The notes: generated by a model from the letters alone, not told the origin. Positions 46,377 to 55,355 are shown, counted from the first letter of the stretch. The stretch is DNA of 64,000 bases from Gammaproteobacteria bacterium (GCA_030583605.1 CP129466.1:3107001-3171000); one strand, 5' to 3'. Translations and numbers: made by a program.

Positions 46377-47854
46377 TGCAACGGCTGATCATTTCTCACG
46401 AAACCCGCATGATCGCTCGGGGTGGTGCATGGTGGACCATCCTCGCCCTGCTCGTCGTCACGCTGGGCTTTGCGGCCTGGACCGGCGCGCGCAGCGTGGA
46501 GCGGCAGCTGAAGGGTGCTGCGGATGCCGCGGCTTACGAGGACGGCGCGCGTGCACGGATGCGTGCGGATACCGAGGCCTATGCGGCGAAGGTCGCGGCG
46601 ACGGGTGGCACTTACGAGTTTGCCATGGTCCGCCACGGCCCGGGCCAGGGGCCGCCGCAGGGCACCAACGCGGGCGCCGTCGGCGCGGAAACTGCGGTCT
46701 TCGCGGCGCTGCCACCGACGGGACTCGCGGCCTTCGCGATCGGCCAGAGCGACGTGCAGCTCAACTACCTGCCAGTCAGCATGGGCACGACGCTCGACAC
46801 CATGAAGAAGCTCGAGGTCGAGAATCCGCTGAACCTGCAGACGGGGCCGCTCGACATCGCGTTCGTGGTGATCTTCCTGCTGCCCATCTTCATCCTCGCC
46901 ATGACCTATGACCTGCTTTCCAGCGAGAAGGAGCGCGGCACGCTCGCCATGATCATGGCCCATCCGATCTCGCTGCGGGAGTTGCTCGCCTCGAAGGTCG
47001 CGGCGCGAGCGATGATACTGCTCGGCGTCGTGACGGTTTTCGGGCTGCTTGCACTACTCGGCGCCGGCACCGGACTCGACCACCCGGAAACCTGGCTGCG
47101 GTTCGCCGGATGGCTCGCCGTAACAGTGCTCTACAGCATCTTCTGGTTCGCGCTGGCCGTGCTGGTGAATGTCTACGGACGCAGTTCGGCGACGAACGGT
47201 ACCGTGCTTGCCGGCGCCTGGCTCGTGCTCGTCGTCGTCATTCCGACCCTGGTGAGTCTTCTCGCGACGACCATCTACCCGGCACCCTCCCGCATGGATC
47301 TGATCGTCGCCGCGCGCGAGGCACAGACGGCGAACGAGAAATCGATGCAGCAGACCCTCGAACGGTTCTACTCCGAACACATGGACTATGTGCCGGTCGG
47401 CGATCAGCGGGCGATGGATTTTCTTACGCTCTCCCAGGCCAATGCGGCCAGCATCGAAAAAGCCCTGCTGCCGCTCTATGAGCGCTTTCGCGAGCAGACC
47501 GCGCGACAGGAGGAACTGGTACAGCGGTTCCAGTTCGCGTCACCGGCCATCATGACGCAGCTTGCGCTGAACGAGATCTCCGGCACCAGCACCGGCCGCT
47601 ACCAGGATTTCCTCGAGCAGGTCTCGCGTTTTCGGGTGGAGTGGAATGCGTATTTTGCGGAGCGCTTCCTGAAGCGCGAACCGCTGCGGCCCGGCGATTA
47701 CGACACGTTCCCGCAGTTCCGGTATCAGCCCGAGAGCGCACGGGCAGCCTGGCTGCGGGTGCTGCCCTCCGTGCTCGGCCTGTTGCTGGCCGCGCTCGCC
47801 CTGTTCTCGCTGCCAATGCTCGCGTTGCGCCGCTTCCAGGTCGCCGCGCGCTGA
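46376..47854 (+). CDS. ABC-2 type permease, DUF3526 family (second subunit)
   Basis: A 492-residue protein similar in plan to the first subunit: an early helix (18-38), a periplasmic stretch, then helices between 170 and 320, and a last one near 460. S-S-E-K-E-R-G-T-L-A-M-I is the coupling motif. It starts at ATG 46376 in a TGATG overlap. Systems with two DUF3526 subunits export unknown substrates, often near TonB-type receptors; none is seen here. Confidence 0.88.
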   Translation: MQRLIISHETRMIARGGAWWTILALLVVTLGFAAWTGARSVERQLKGAADAAAYEDGARARMRADTEAYAAKVAATGGTYEFAMVRHGPGQGPPQGTNAGAVGAETAVFAALPPTGLAAFAIGQSDVQLNYLPVSMGTTLDTMKKLEVENPLNLQTGPLDIAFVVIFLLPIFILAMTYDLLSSEKERGTLAMIMAHPISLRELLASKVAARAMILLGVVTVFGLLALLGAGTGLDHPETWLRFAGWLAVTVLYSIFWFALAVLVNVYGRSSATNGTVLAGAWLVLVVVIPTLVSLLATTIYPAPSRMDLIVAAREAQTANEKSMQQTLERFYSEHMDYVPVGDQRAMDFLTLSQANAASIEKALLPLYERFREQTARQEELVQRFQFASPAIMTQLALNEISGTSTGRYQDFLEQVSRFRVEWNAYFAERFLKREPLRPGDYDTFPQFRYQPESARAAWLRVLPSVLGLLLAALALFSLPMLALRRFQVAAR

Positions 47855-47880
47855 CACGCCGCGGGCCTGTTACGGAGTAT

Positions 47881-47929
47881 CCCTTATAGACCCATCGGGG
47901 CGCCCTGCTGACATGATCCCCGTTGTCAG
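47881..47929 (+). promoter_or_regulatory. Conserved CCCTTAT block and inverted repeat upstream of the Fnr-type gene
   Basis: The block starting CCCTTATAGACCC, followed by TCGGGG, CCCT and CAT...TCCCCG, aligns with a similar block at 54479 before the hemerythrin-type gene. It overlaps the inverted repeat CTGACA (47908-47913) and TGTCAG (47924-47929), 25 bases before the start codon. It is a plausible promoter or regulator site; no binding factor can be named. Confidence 0.45.
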
Positions 47930-47953
47930 GACACCAGTAACGGACGGTTTCAG

Positions 47954-48775
47954 ATGCAGGGCAAGCCCGATTCACCCGAGCCGGCCGTGCAGCCGGGTGA
48001 GGTCACCGAGCCGGCAGCCTGTACGACCGATGTCGGCCGGCCTCACTGCGGTGGCTGCGTAGTCGCGCTGTCCTGCCTGCCCGGCGCACTCAACGAAGAG
48101 CAGACCAGGCGCTTCGAGGAGGCGATGCCACGGTGCCGGCGCATCGGCGTCGGCGAACATCTGTACCGGGTTGGCGATCCGTTCCGCAATCTCTTCGCGG
48201 TCCGCACCGGCTGCCTGAAGACTTACGCGGTGGACGCCGGCGGCCGCGAGCACGTGATGGCATTCCACTTCCCCGGGGAACTCATCGGCAGCGATGCCAT
48301 CTACCCGGAGCGCTGCGTTTCAAGCTGTGTGGCACTGGTACCGAGCGTACTCTGTTGCCTGCCCTTCAGCGTACTGACGAGCCTCAGCCGGGACATTCCG
48401 GAACTGCAGACCCAGTTGCTGCGCGCCATGAGTCGCGACGTGCTGGGAACCAGCAGCATCGCCGGTGACTTCACGGCCGAGGAGCGCCTCGCGGGATTCC
48501 TGGTCATGGTCTCGGCTCGCCTGCACCGCGCGCGCAAGCCGGCCGCCGCGCTCGATCTCGCGATGTCCAGGCAGGACATCGCCAATTACCTGCGCCTCGC
48601 CCCGGAAACCGTCAGTCGCATCCTGGCGCGGTTCCAGAAAAGCGGACTGGTCAAGACCGACCGCAAGCACATCACGCTGCTCGATCAGAACGGGCTGCTC
48701 GAGATCTCCGCGTGCATGAATCCCTATACGCGCAGCAGTCACGCCGCAACCGGCTCGACCTGGCCACCGCCCTGA
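47954..48775 (+). CDS. Fnr/Anr-type oxygen-responsive transcription regulator
   Basis: A 273-residue Crp/Fnr protein. The N-terminal Cys32-x2-Cys35-x5-Cys41 and a central Cys121 (or Cys125) match the four ligands of the 4Fe-4S cluster in E. coli Fnr. The cNMP-like domain is followed by the dimer helix and a helix-turn-helix with M-S-R-Q-D-I-A-N-Y-L and E-T-V-S-R. Fnr proteins dimerise without oxygen and bind TTGAT-N4-ATCAA-type sites. The extra Cys23 and longer N-terminus are unusual. Neighbouring cytochrome genes and the hemerythrin gene fit a low-oxygen regulon. Confidence 0.93.
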   Translation: MQGKPDSPEPAVQPGEVTEPAACTTDVGRPHCGGCVVALSCLPGALNEEQTRRFEEAMPRCRRIGVGEHLYRVGDPFRNLFAVRTGCLKTYAVDAGGREHVMAFHFPGELIGSDAIYPERCVSSCVALVPSVLCCLPFSVLTSLSRDIPELQTQLLRAMSRDVLGTSSIAGDFTAEERLAGFLVMVSARLHRARKPAAALDLAMSRQDIANYLRLAPETVSRILARFQKSGLVKTDRKHITLLDQNGLLEISACMNPYTRSSHAATGSTWPPP

Positions 48776-48787
48776 GCGCAGGGCGGT
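48766..48787 (+). terminator. Hairpin overlapping the Fnr stop codon
   Basis: ACCGCCCTG (48766-48774) pairs with CAGGGCGGT (48779-48787) around an AGCG loop. The stop codon lies within it. No long T tract follows, so termination may be partial or the hairpin may protect the mRNA end. Confidence 0.45.
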
Positions 48788-48848
48788 TCGCGGCCGGTCC
48801 GTGATCGGCGTCCGGCGCACCCGCTGCCGGTGGTGCTAACCTGCCCGC

Positions 48849-49301
48849 ATGACGCACGACCACATGATCCGCGCCAGCCGGTTGCGCCCGCGCCCGTGGC
48901 AGGTGACTGTCGCCCTGCTCTGGCCGGTGTTCGCTTGGCCACAGCAGCCACCAGCGGCTGCCCCGCAGACCGTTACCACGCCGCAGTCGCAGATTCAGGT
49001 GCGCGTCTACGAGGGCTTCAGCACGCTCGGCCCGGTGTTCGGCTCGCGCAGTACTCCGCTCGCAGTCGATGTCGGGGTCTCGCTGGGTGACTGCCCCGAC
49101 GGCAACACCGAGGTCCGTGCGCTCGACATCGGCGGCTGGAATTACCAGGTCGCCAGCGGTTGCGCAACCAACAGCACGCGCGGCACGATCCGGGTGGATG
49201 CCGGGTCCGCACGCACGGCTCCGCCAGCGCCGCGCGCGGCGGCGCAACCAGGCACCATCCGCTGCGATCCGGCCACCTGGCGCTGCGCCCCCGCACCCTG
49301 A
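48849..49301 (+). CDS. Small probable exported protein, unknown function
   Basis: A 150-residue protein beginning with a basic stretch and a weak hydrophobic segment (A-L-L-W-P-V-F-A-W-P) that could be a signal peptide. The middle has a beta-rich domain with two Cys (G-D-C-P-D and S-G-C-A-T), followed by an Ala/Pro-rich linker and a short tail with two more Cys (R-C-D-P and R-C-A-P). Codon use resembles the neighbours. Nothing similar is recognised. Confidence 0.6.
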   Translation: MTHDHMIRASRLRPRPWQVTVALLWPVFAWPQQPPAAAPQTVTTPQSQIQVRVYEGFSTLGPVFGSRSTPLAVDVGVSLGDCPDGNTEVRALDIGGWNYQVASGCATNSTRGTIRVDAGSARTAPPAPRAAAQPGTIRCDPATWRCAPAP

Positions 49302-49409
49302 TCGCGCGCCAACCCCTGCTCGTCGCAGCATTGCGATCCCGAGAGCGCGGCGGCCCGCGCTCCTGCTATTCTGCGCGCTTCCCGAATCGCCCCTGAATGG
49401 AGCCTGTCC

Positions 49410-49862
49410 ATGCGTCGTACTCTTCTGATCTCATCTGCCGCCCTGCTGCTGGCCGCCGCCACGGCCCATGCCGCCACACCGGAGGACGCCATCAAGTATC
49501 GCAAGGCGGTCATGAGCACCATGGCAGGCCACATCAACGCCATCACACTGATCTTCACCGGCCGGGTCGAGCATGAGAAATTCCTGCTGAGCCATGCCGA
49601 GGCACTCGCCGTCGGCGGTGAACAGATGGGCGTACTGTTTCCCGCCGGTTCGGATGTCGGACGGACCGAGGCCCTGCCGGCAATCTGGCAGGAACCGGAG
49701 AAGTTCGCCAAGGCTGTCGAGCAGTCGAGACTCGCCACTGCCGGGCTGCGCGACGCCATCAGAACCGGCGACAAGGCGGCCATCGGCAAAGCCATGAAGC
49801 CCGTCGCCGACAGCTGCAAGGGCTGCCACGACCGATACCGCAAAGAAGAGCAGAGCATGTGA
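49410..49862 (+). CDS. Exported cytochrome c' family protein
   Basis: A 150-residue protein with a signal peptide ending A-H-A (about residue 21). The heme motif C-K-G-C-H (136-140) lies at the C-terminus, the cytochrome c' and c-556 pattern. The N-terminal Y-R-K-A-V-M-S-T-M helix supplies the possible axial position of the four-helix bundle. Cytochromes c' bind NO and are linked to nitrosative stress; c-556 types transfer electrons. The stop codon overlaps the GTG start of the diheme cytochrome gene by four bases. Confidence 0.92.
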   Translation: MRRTLLISSAALLLAAATAHAATPEDAIKYRKAVMSTMAGHINAITLIFTGRVEHEKFLLSHAEALAVGGEQMGVLFPAGSDVGRTEALPAIWQEPEKFAKAVEQSRLATAGLRDAIRTGDKAAIGKAMKPVADSCKGCHDRYRKEEQSM

Positions 49863-50746
49863 GCCGCGCCGCGGTGTTCCGCCAGCTCTGCTCCCTGGCC
49901 ACCGCTGGCGGGCTAATGCTCGTGGCACTGTCCGCCAGCGCGCAATCCGCGGTCGAGCGCGGCCGCTATCTGACCGCCGCGTCCGGCTGCGCAGGTTGCC
50001 ACACGGAGGACCGCGAAGACGCCGTGCCATTCGCCGGTGGCCGCGCGATCAAGAGCGCCTTCGGCACGTTTTACTCGCCGAACATCACGCCTGACCGTGA
50101 GACCGGCATCGGCAACTGGAGCGATGCGCAGTTCATCGCGGCATTGCACGATGGGATTCGTCCGGACGGCGCGTCCTACTTTCCGGCGTTTCCCTTTCCG
50201 TCCTACACCGGAATGACCACGGACGACGCGCTCGACATCAAGGCGTACCTGTTCTCGCTGCCGGCAGTCCGCCAGGCAAATCGGGCCCACGAGCTGCCGT
50301 GGTACCTGCGCTCACGGCTGGCCGCAAGAGCCTGGAAGCTGCTGTACTTCCGGGCAGGGCGCTTCGCGCCAGACCCGTCGCGTGACGACAGCTGGAACCG
50401 CGGGGCCTATCTCGTGCGCCATCTCGGCCACTGCGGGCAATGCCATACGCCGCGCAGCCGCTTCGGCGCGCTGATCGCCGACCGCGAACTCGCCGGCAGC
50501 CCGAGCGGTGTGAAGGAGGACTCGGTACCGAACATCACCCCGCACGAGGCGGACGGCATCGGCACGTGGTCGGCCCCGGATCTCGAGCTGTTTCTCGAAA
50601 TCGGCATGCTCCCGGACGGTGATTTCGCCGGCGCCGGCATGGGGCAGGTCATCGACGAGAATACTTCTCAACTCACCGGCGAGGACCGCAGCGCGATCAC
50701 GAACTACCTGCGCGCGCTACCGGCCTTGCCGGACAAGCGGTCGTGA
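49859..50746 (+). CDS. Exported diheme cytochrome c
   Basis: A 295-residue protein with a signal peptide (to about residue 29, A-S-A-Q). Two heme sites, C-A-G-C-H near 43 and C-G-Q-C-H near 192, each follow a G-R-Y-L or G-A-Y-L-V helix. Repeated S-P-N-I-T-P and P-N-I-T-P segments and Met residues could give axial ligands. Such proteins resemble the cytochrome subunits of alcohol and aldehyde dehydrogenases. It is translationally coupled to the cytochrome c' gene, so the two probably form an electron chain. Confidence 0.93.
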   Translation: MSRAAVFRQLCSLATAGGLMLVALSASAQSAVERGRYLTAASGCAGCHTEDREDAVPFAGGRAIKSAFGTFYSPNITPDRETGIGNWSDAQFIAALHDGIRPDGASYFPAFPFPSYTGMTTDDALDIKAYLFSLPAVRQANRAHELPWYLRSRLAARAWKLLYFRAGRFAPDPSRDDSWNRGAYLVRHLGHCGQCHTPRSRFGALIADRELAGSPSGVKEDSVPNITPHEADGIGTWSAPDLELFLEIGMLPDGDFAGAGMGQVIDENTSQLTGEDRSAITNYLRALPALPDKRS

Positions 50747-50849
50747 TCCCGCTCTCGACCGGGTAACTCATTACGAAGCTGGCGGGCCCGGCCGTACCCG
50801 CCGCGCTCCGCCGTCACGTTCGTCAGCGGCGTGCGGCCGGCGAACCGGG

Positions 50850-51113
50850 TCAGATGCCGAGCTTGGCGAGCGTATCGGTGAGCTGGCCGAGCACGCCGGC
50901 CAGCCGCGGGTGCCCGGCCTCGAGACGCAGCGCCGCCTCGCGCAGTTGCGCAGTGGCGCCCTCCGGCATCTCCTCTGGCGCATGCTCGGTCACCAGCCGG
51001 ATTTCCCGTAACGCCTGCTCGAGCATCCGGCGCGACTCCGGATCTACGGTCGTGGCGCCGGTGAGTTCCTGGTGTAACTCCTCGAGAAGCTGCTGCAACC
51101 GGGTCCTGTCCAT
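50850..51113 (-). CDS. DUF4404 family small helical protein
   Basis: An 87-residue protein starting at ATG 51113 (M-D-R-T-R-L-Q-Q-L-L-E-E-L-H-Q-E-L). The sequence is entirely helical with heptad Leu spacing and a central acidic stretch. It matches the DUF4404 family found in many gammaproteobacteria, whose function is not known. It has no close same-strand neighbour. Confidence 0.85.
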   Translation of the reverse strand: MDRTRLQQLLEELHQELTGATTVDPESRRMLEQALREIRLVTEHAPEEMPEGATAQLREAALRLEAGHPRLAGVLGQLTDTLAKLGI

Positions 51114-51341
51114 GGCGGTCCGTCTGTGGAACTGACAAGCCATTATGGCGAGCCTGTGCGGCCGGAATCCACCGGCACCCGGCCGCCGCCAGCTGCACGG
51201 AAGCGGGCGGCGGCAACACCCTCGCCACGGTTTGGCATAATCGGCTCGTGCCGGTCGGCCGTGCACCGCGTCACAGTTTCGGCACCGGCCGGTTGTTAGA
51301 GTGCAGGTGGCAGAAAAATAAAGAATATATAGAGAACACCC

Positions 51342-52532
51342 ATGGGTCCGTCACCGACCCAACGGCTTATTCCCATCCGGACCGAGTTCCTCCAGCCCGG
51401 CATGTACGTGGCTGAACTGGATCGGTCCTGGCTGCATTCGCCGTTCCGGGACGCCGGCTTCCTCATCACGGGCCAGGACCAGATCGAGCAACTGCGCCAG
51501 GTCTGCGCCTATGTCTACGTGGACCCGGCCCTCGGCGACGTGGCGATCGGCGAGCGCCTGACGAAGCCCCCGGGCGTGCCGCCGGCTCGTCCGGCCACGC
51601 CGCTCAACGCGGCGCGGCGCCTGTTACAGGACGCGCTGCATGAGATCGCGGGAATCGTCCGCGACGCACGCCGGCAGGGCAAGGTGGACGTTGCAGCCGT
51701 CGGCGCCTGCGCAACCCTGCTTGCCGATCAGGTGTGCAGCGATGCCGAAACGCTGCATCTCGCACTGCGGCTGGAGGAATACGGCGGTTACCTCTACCGC
51801 CGCGCTGTCGGCACGGCCGTGGTCGCGGTCACGCTCGGCCGGCAGATCGGCCTCGATCGTCCCGCGCTGCGCGGCATGGCGGCTGGCGGCCTGCTGCTCG
51901 ACATCGGCAAGATCGCCGTGCCGGTACCGATCCTCGCCAAACCGCTTGCCCTCCACGAGGCCGAACAGGCGTACGTGCGCCGGCACGTCGAGCGCGGCAT
52001 GGAACTCGTCGCCGGCAGCGAGCTGCCGCCGCGTGCCCTGGAGATGATCGCCGGGCATCATGAACGCACGGATGGCAGCGGCTATCCGCATCAGCTGCGT
52101 GGCACGCAGATCCCGCTGTTCGCGCGGCTGGCGGCGATCGCGGATGCCTATGACGCCATGACGCTGAACCGGCGTTACGCGGCCGCCATTTCCCCGCATG
52201 CAGCGCTGCGTCAGCTCGATGCCTTGCGCGCCGAGCGCTACGACTCCGCGCTGGTCAACGAGCTCGTGCGCGCACTGGGTCTGTACCCGGTCGGCACGCT
52301 GCTGGAGCTGTCCGACGGTCGGCTCGGCGTGGTGTGCGGGCAGCAACCGCGACACCCGCTGCAACCGCACCTGGTCATCACCCACGACGGCGCGCGCCGG
52401 CCGCTCGCCGACCCGCGTGTCGTCACCGCCAACGGCGCCACCGAGATCGTGCGCAGCCTGCCGCCAAGCGTCGCAACGATCGACCTCGGCCGCCTCGGAT
52501 CCACCCTGCGCAGCTTCCACAACGCAGCCTGA
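51342..52532 (+). CDS. HD-GYP-type protein with DUF3391, degenerate HD motif
   Basis: A 396-residue protein. The N-terminal 110 residues are the DUF3391 region (E-F-L-Q-P-G-M-Y-V). The HD-GYP domain spans about 150-310 with R-H-V-E-R-G, H-H-E-R-T-D-G-S-G-Y-P (His239 onward) and A-D-A-Y-D-A-M-T intact. The normal L-L-H-D-I-G-K is L-L-L-D-I-G-K: the metal-binding His at 186 is Leu. These enzymes hydrolyse cyclic di-GMP to GMP through two or three metals; the loss may remove activity and leave a c-di-GMP binding protein. It stands alone and codes for a soluble protein. Confidence 0.9.
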   Translation: MGPSPTQRLIPIRTEFLQPGMYVAELDRSWLHSPFRDAGFLITGQDQIEQLRQVCAYVYVDPALGDVAIGERLTKPPGVPPARPATPLNAARRLLQDALHEIAGIVRDARRQGKVDVAAVGACATLLADQVCSDAETLHLALRLEEYGGYLYRRAVGTAVVAVTLGRQIGLDRPALRGMAAGGLLLDIGKIAVPVPILAKPLALHEAEQAYVRRHVERGMELVAGSELPPRALEMIAGHHERTDGSGYPHQLRGTQIPLFARLAAIADAYDAMTLNRRYAAAISPHAALRQLDALRAERYDSALVNELVRALGLYPVGTLLELSDGRLGVVCGQQPRHPLQPHLVITHDGARRPLADPRVVTANGATEIVRSLPPSVATIDLGRLGSTLRSFHNAA

Positions 52533-52558
52533 GCGGCCGGCCTGCTAGACTGCCGCGC

Positions 52559-53254
52559 ATGGCGCAGATCGAACTGTTCAGCTTCGCGGCCTGTCCCTAT
52601 GCGCAGCGCACACGCATGGTGCTGATCGAAAAGGGCGTCGATTTCGAACTACGCGAAATCGACGTCTTCAACCGTCCGGCGTGGTTTCACGAAGTCTCGC
52701 CCTACGGCAAGGTACCCGTGCTGCGCCATGAAGGGCGGGTCGTGTACGAGTCGGCCATCATCAACCAGTACCTGGACGAAGTGTTTCCGCAGCCGCCGTT
52801 GCTGCCGGCTGATCCCTGGGGCCGCGCCCAGGCGCGCATCTGGATGGACTACTGCGAGACGCGCTTCCTGCCCGCGGCCCACCGGCTGATGGCCGAGCGT
52901 GGCCAGGGCGAGAAGCTCGCCGGGAATCGCGACAAGCTCGCTGAAGTGATGCGCTTCATGGAACAGGAGGGATTGCGCAAGCTCGGCCCGGGCCCCTGCT
53001 GGATCGGCAGCGAACCGTCCCTGGTGGATTTCCAGTACCTGCCGTTCTTCGAGCGTTTCGCGGTGTACGAAGAACTTGCCGGCGCAACCTGGCCCGCCGA
53101 GTGCACGCGGCTGTGCGAGTGGTACGAGACGATGGGCCGGCGCAGAAGCTTCATCGAGACCCGCCACACCCTGGATTTCCACCTCGAGCAGCAACGTCGG
53201 CTCACCGATGCGCGCCGCGCCTCCGCTGCACCCGGAACTCCCGGACAGACCTGA
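52559..53254 (+). CDS. Glutathione S-transferase family protein
   Basis: A 231-residue protein starting at ATG 52559. The thioredoxin-like half has F-A-A-C-P-Y-A-Q-R, giving the catalytic Cys/Ser position, then G-K-V-P-V-L and E-S-A-I-I-N-Q-Y-L as the glutathione-binding segment. The C-terminal half is the all-helical GST domain. Members conjugate or reduce with glutathione; the residue pattern is closer to the stringent-starvation/omega types. It starts 26 bases after the HD-GYP gene. Confidence 0.9.
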   Translation: MAQIELFSFAACPYAQRTRMVLIEKGVDFELREIDVFNRPAWFHEVSPYGKVPVLRHEGRVVYESAIINQYLDEVFPQPPLLPADPWGRAQARIWMDYCETRFLPAAHRLMAERGQGEKLAGNRDKLAEVMRFMEQEGLRKLGPGPCWIGSEPSLVDFQYLPFFERFAVYEELAGATWPAECTRLCEWYETMGRRRSFIETRHTLDFHLEQQRRLTDARRASAAPGTPGQT

Positions 53255-53429
53255 AGCAACATAACGCGTAACGCCAGGCATCGCGCGGGACACGCGTGAT
53301 CGTGACCCCTTATGTCACGCGCCGACGGGCCGAAGCGTGACTGCGCTCTGCGCGACACGCCGCCGAACTCCTCTAGCATTCCGGGCTCGGGCGCCATGCC
53401 CGCCGTGCCGTGCGCCCGCCCCTCTCCCG

Positions 53430-54449
53430 ATGCTGTCGTTGAACTACGCCACCGCCCTGCTGTTCTTCGCCGCTGCACTGGTGGCGGGCACACTCCTCGG
53501 CTGGGTTCTTTTCCAGCTGCGCACGGGGACGCGCTTCGTGCCGCGCGAACGTCACAGCGAGCAACTCACGGCGCTGCGCCAGCGGTATCGCCGCCGGCTG
53601 CGTGCAGTGCGCGATGTGATGCTGCGCCACCGCGCCACCGAGGACGATCTGCGCCGGAGACTTCAGACCGAACTCGCGCGGGGCGTCGCAGAGGCGAAGC
53701 TGTTCGACGAAGCCACCGCCGAGGCCGGGGATCTGCGCCTGCGGGTTGCAGGGCTCTCGCGCACGCTGGCGGAGCAGGACGAAGTGCTATGCGGCCTGCG
53801 ACGCCAGGAGCATTCGCTCCGATCCGAGCTCCACGCAGCGCTCAAGGGGCTGAGCGCCTTCGAGAGTGAACGCGCCGTGCTGCGTATCGAGCGCGATGAG
53901 CTCGTTGCCCGCACGCAGCGGTTGCAGGCGCTGCCCGCCGCCGCAACAGAAAGCGCAGATGGGCCAGCCCCGGAGCTGGCCACGGAATCGGCGGACAGGC
54001 CGGCCGGCGGATCGCTGCGCGCGGAGCTGGCCGACCGCGACGCGCGCATCCACGAACTCGAGTGTGCGCTGCGCGAGAGCGACGCCCGGGCCACCAGCCT
54101 GGAACAGGACCTGCACCGGTGGAAGTACCGGATCGCCCCGCTCGCCCTGCACCTGCAGCAGAAGCGCGAGCGCGCTGCGGCCGGCATCCACCCGCCCCCG
54201 GTTCCCCCGCCGCAGCACGACCGCGCCGGCGATGATCTGCGGCAGATCCGGGGCATCGGGCGCGGCCTGGAGAAGAAGCTGCGCGCGGCGGGCATCACCC
54301 GGTTTGCGCAGATCGCGCAGATGTCGCCGGCGGAGCTCGCCAATCTCGCGGTGCGGGTGGGGGTGGCCGCCACCCGTCCGCTGCGGGACCGCTGGGCCGA
54401 ACAGGCGCGCGAACAGGAGGAGCGCTCACCGCTCGCCGGCGCCGGCTGA
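53430..54449 (+). CDS. Membrane-anchored coiled-coil protein with C-terminal helix-hairpin-helix domain
   Basis: A 339-residue protein starting at ATG 53430 with one membrane helix (residues 4-24). A long coiled coil rich in Arg, Glu and Leu covers about 50-260. The final 65 residues hold the helix-hairpin-helix pattern D-L-R-Q-I-R-G-I-G-R-G-L-E-K-K-L, then F-A-Q-I-A-Q. Such combinations occur in proteins of unknown function in gammaproteobacteria; DNA or nucleoid tethering to the membrane is conceivable. A CCCTTATG block at 53307, a looser relative of the Fnr and hemerythrin elements, lies 120 bases upstream. Confidence 0.75.
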   Translation: MLSLNYATALLFFAAALVAGTLLGWVLFQLRTGTRFVPRERHSEQLTALRQRYRRRLRAVRDVMLRHRATEDDLRRRLQTELARGVAEAKLFDEATAEAGDLRLRVAGLSRTLAEQDEVLCGLRRQEHSLRSELHAALKGLSAFESERAVLRIERDELVARTQRLQALPAAATESADGPAPELATESADRPAGGSLRAELADRDARIHELECALRESDARATSLEQDLHRWKYRIAPLALHLQQKRERAAAGIHPPPVPPPQHDRAGDDLRQIRGIGRGLEKKLRAAGITRFAQIAQMSPAELANLAVRVGVAATRPLRDRWAEQAREQEERSPLAGAG

Positions 54450-54478
54450 GCCTCCGACCGCAGCGCCACCGCGGTAAA

Positions 54479-54520
54479 CCCTTATGTACCCGTCGCGGTA
54501 CCCTCGGGCATTTTCCCCGC
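54479..54520 (+). promoter_or_regulatory. Conserved CCCTTAT block upstream of the hemerythrin-type gene
   Basis: CCCTTATGTACCC, then TCGCGG, ACCCT and CATTTTCCCCG, aligns over about 40 bases with the block at 47881 before the Fnr-type gene. It starts 103 bases before the hemerythrin start codon. The match between two unrelated genes makes it a candidate shared regulatory element. Confidence 0.45.
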
Positions 54521-54581
54521 AGATGGACCAATCCGCCGGCGCAGTGCAGGCGCCATGGCGGGTCACCGGGGAGAACGCAAC

Positions 54582-55322
54582 ATGCTGACTTTGAATGCCC
54601 GCACCAGGGTCTCGGAGCTTCAGGCCGGCCCGCCGGGGCTGATGCGCACGCTGATGTCGACCGGCCTCTTCCGCGAAGGCGACGACCCGGACGTGATGGT
54701 CGGGGAGCTGTGCTGGACCTTCGGATTCAACCCCGCAATCCTGGTCATGATGCTAGAGGCGGCGAACGTGCCCGACGAAGTGCCGCCTTGCGACATCGCA
54801 CCGTTCGAGGCGATGCCACTGCTCCAGCTGGTAGAGCACATCGAGCAGGTGCATCACCAGTACCTGCGCGAGGCCCTGCCCCGGCTGACCCGCATGACCA
54901 CCGCGCTGGCGGCTGCCACGCCCGGCGATGAACGCCGCGTCGAGCTGGACCGGGAGATGCAGGTCATTGCCGCAGAACTCGATGGGCACCTCAACCATGA
55001 AGAAGAGGCGCTGTTCCCGATGGTGCGGGATCTCGCAACGCGCGGCAGCATTACCCCGACCCGCTGCGGCAGCGCGGTCGGCGGCCCGATTGCATGCATG
55101 GAAAACGAGCACGAGATCGCGGTGAAGACGCTGCGCAGAATGCGCTCGCTGACCGACGACTTCACCGCGGCCGCAGACGCCAGCGCACCGTGGCGCGAGC
55201 TGCTGGGAGAACTCGCCCGCTTCGATCAGGACCTGCGCGAACACATGTACAAGGAAGACAAGGTGCTGTTCCCACGCGCGCTCGACGCGGAGAGCGGGAC
55301 GAAGGCCGCCGCAACCGGCTGA
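54582..55322 (+). CDS. Hemerythrin-domain protein, RIC/YtfE-like
   Basis: A 246-residue protein; GGGGAGAACGCAAC precedes ATG 54582. The first 60 residues look like the DUF542/DUF1858 type domain found before the iron-sulfur repair hemerythrins. Then come the di-iron ligands: L-V-E-H-I-E-Q-V-H, H-L-N-H-E-E-E-A-L-F-P, E-N-E-H-E and L-R-E-H-M-Y-K-E-D-K-V-L-F-P. That spacing matches YtfE/ScdA, which restore iron-sulfur clusters after nitric oxide or peroxide damage. The YtfE redox Cys pair is missing from the N-domain, so it may be a variant. It shares an upstream block with the Fnr gene. Confidence 0.85.
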   Translation: MLTLNARTRVSELQAGPPGLMRTLMSTGLFREGDDPDVMVGELCWTFGFNPAILVMMLEAANVPDEVPPCDIAPFEAMPLLQLVEHIEQVHHQYLREALPRLTRMTTALAAATPGDERRVELDREMQVIAAELDGHLNHEEEALFPMVRDLATRGSITPTRCGSAVGGPIACMENEHEIAVKTLRRMRSLTDDFTAAADASAPWRELLGELARFDQDLREHMYKEDKVLFPRALDAESGTKAAATG

Positions 55323-55355
55323 GGCCACCGCCCGGGACGTGTAGACTGCGCGCCC

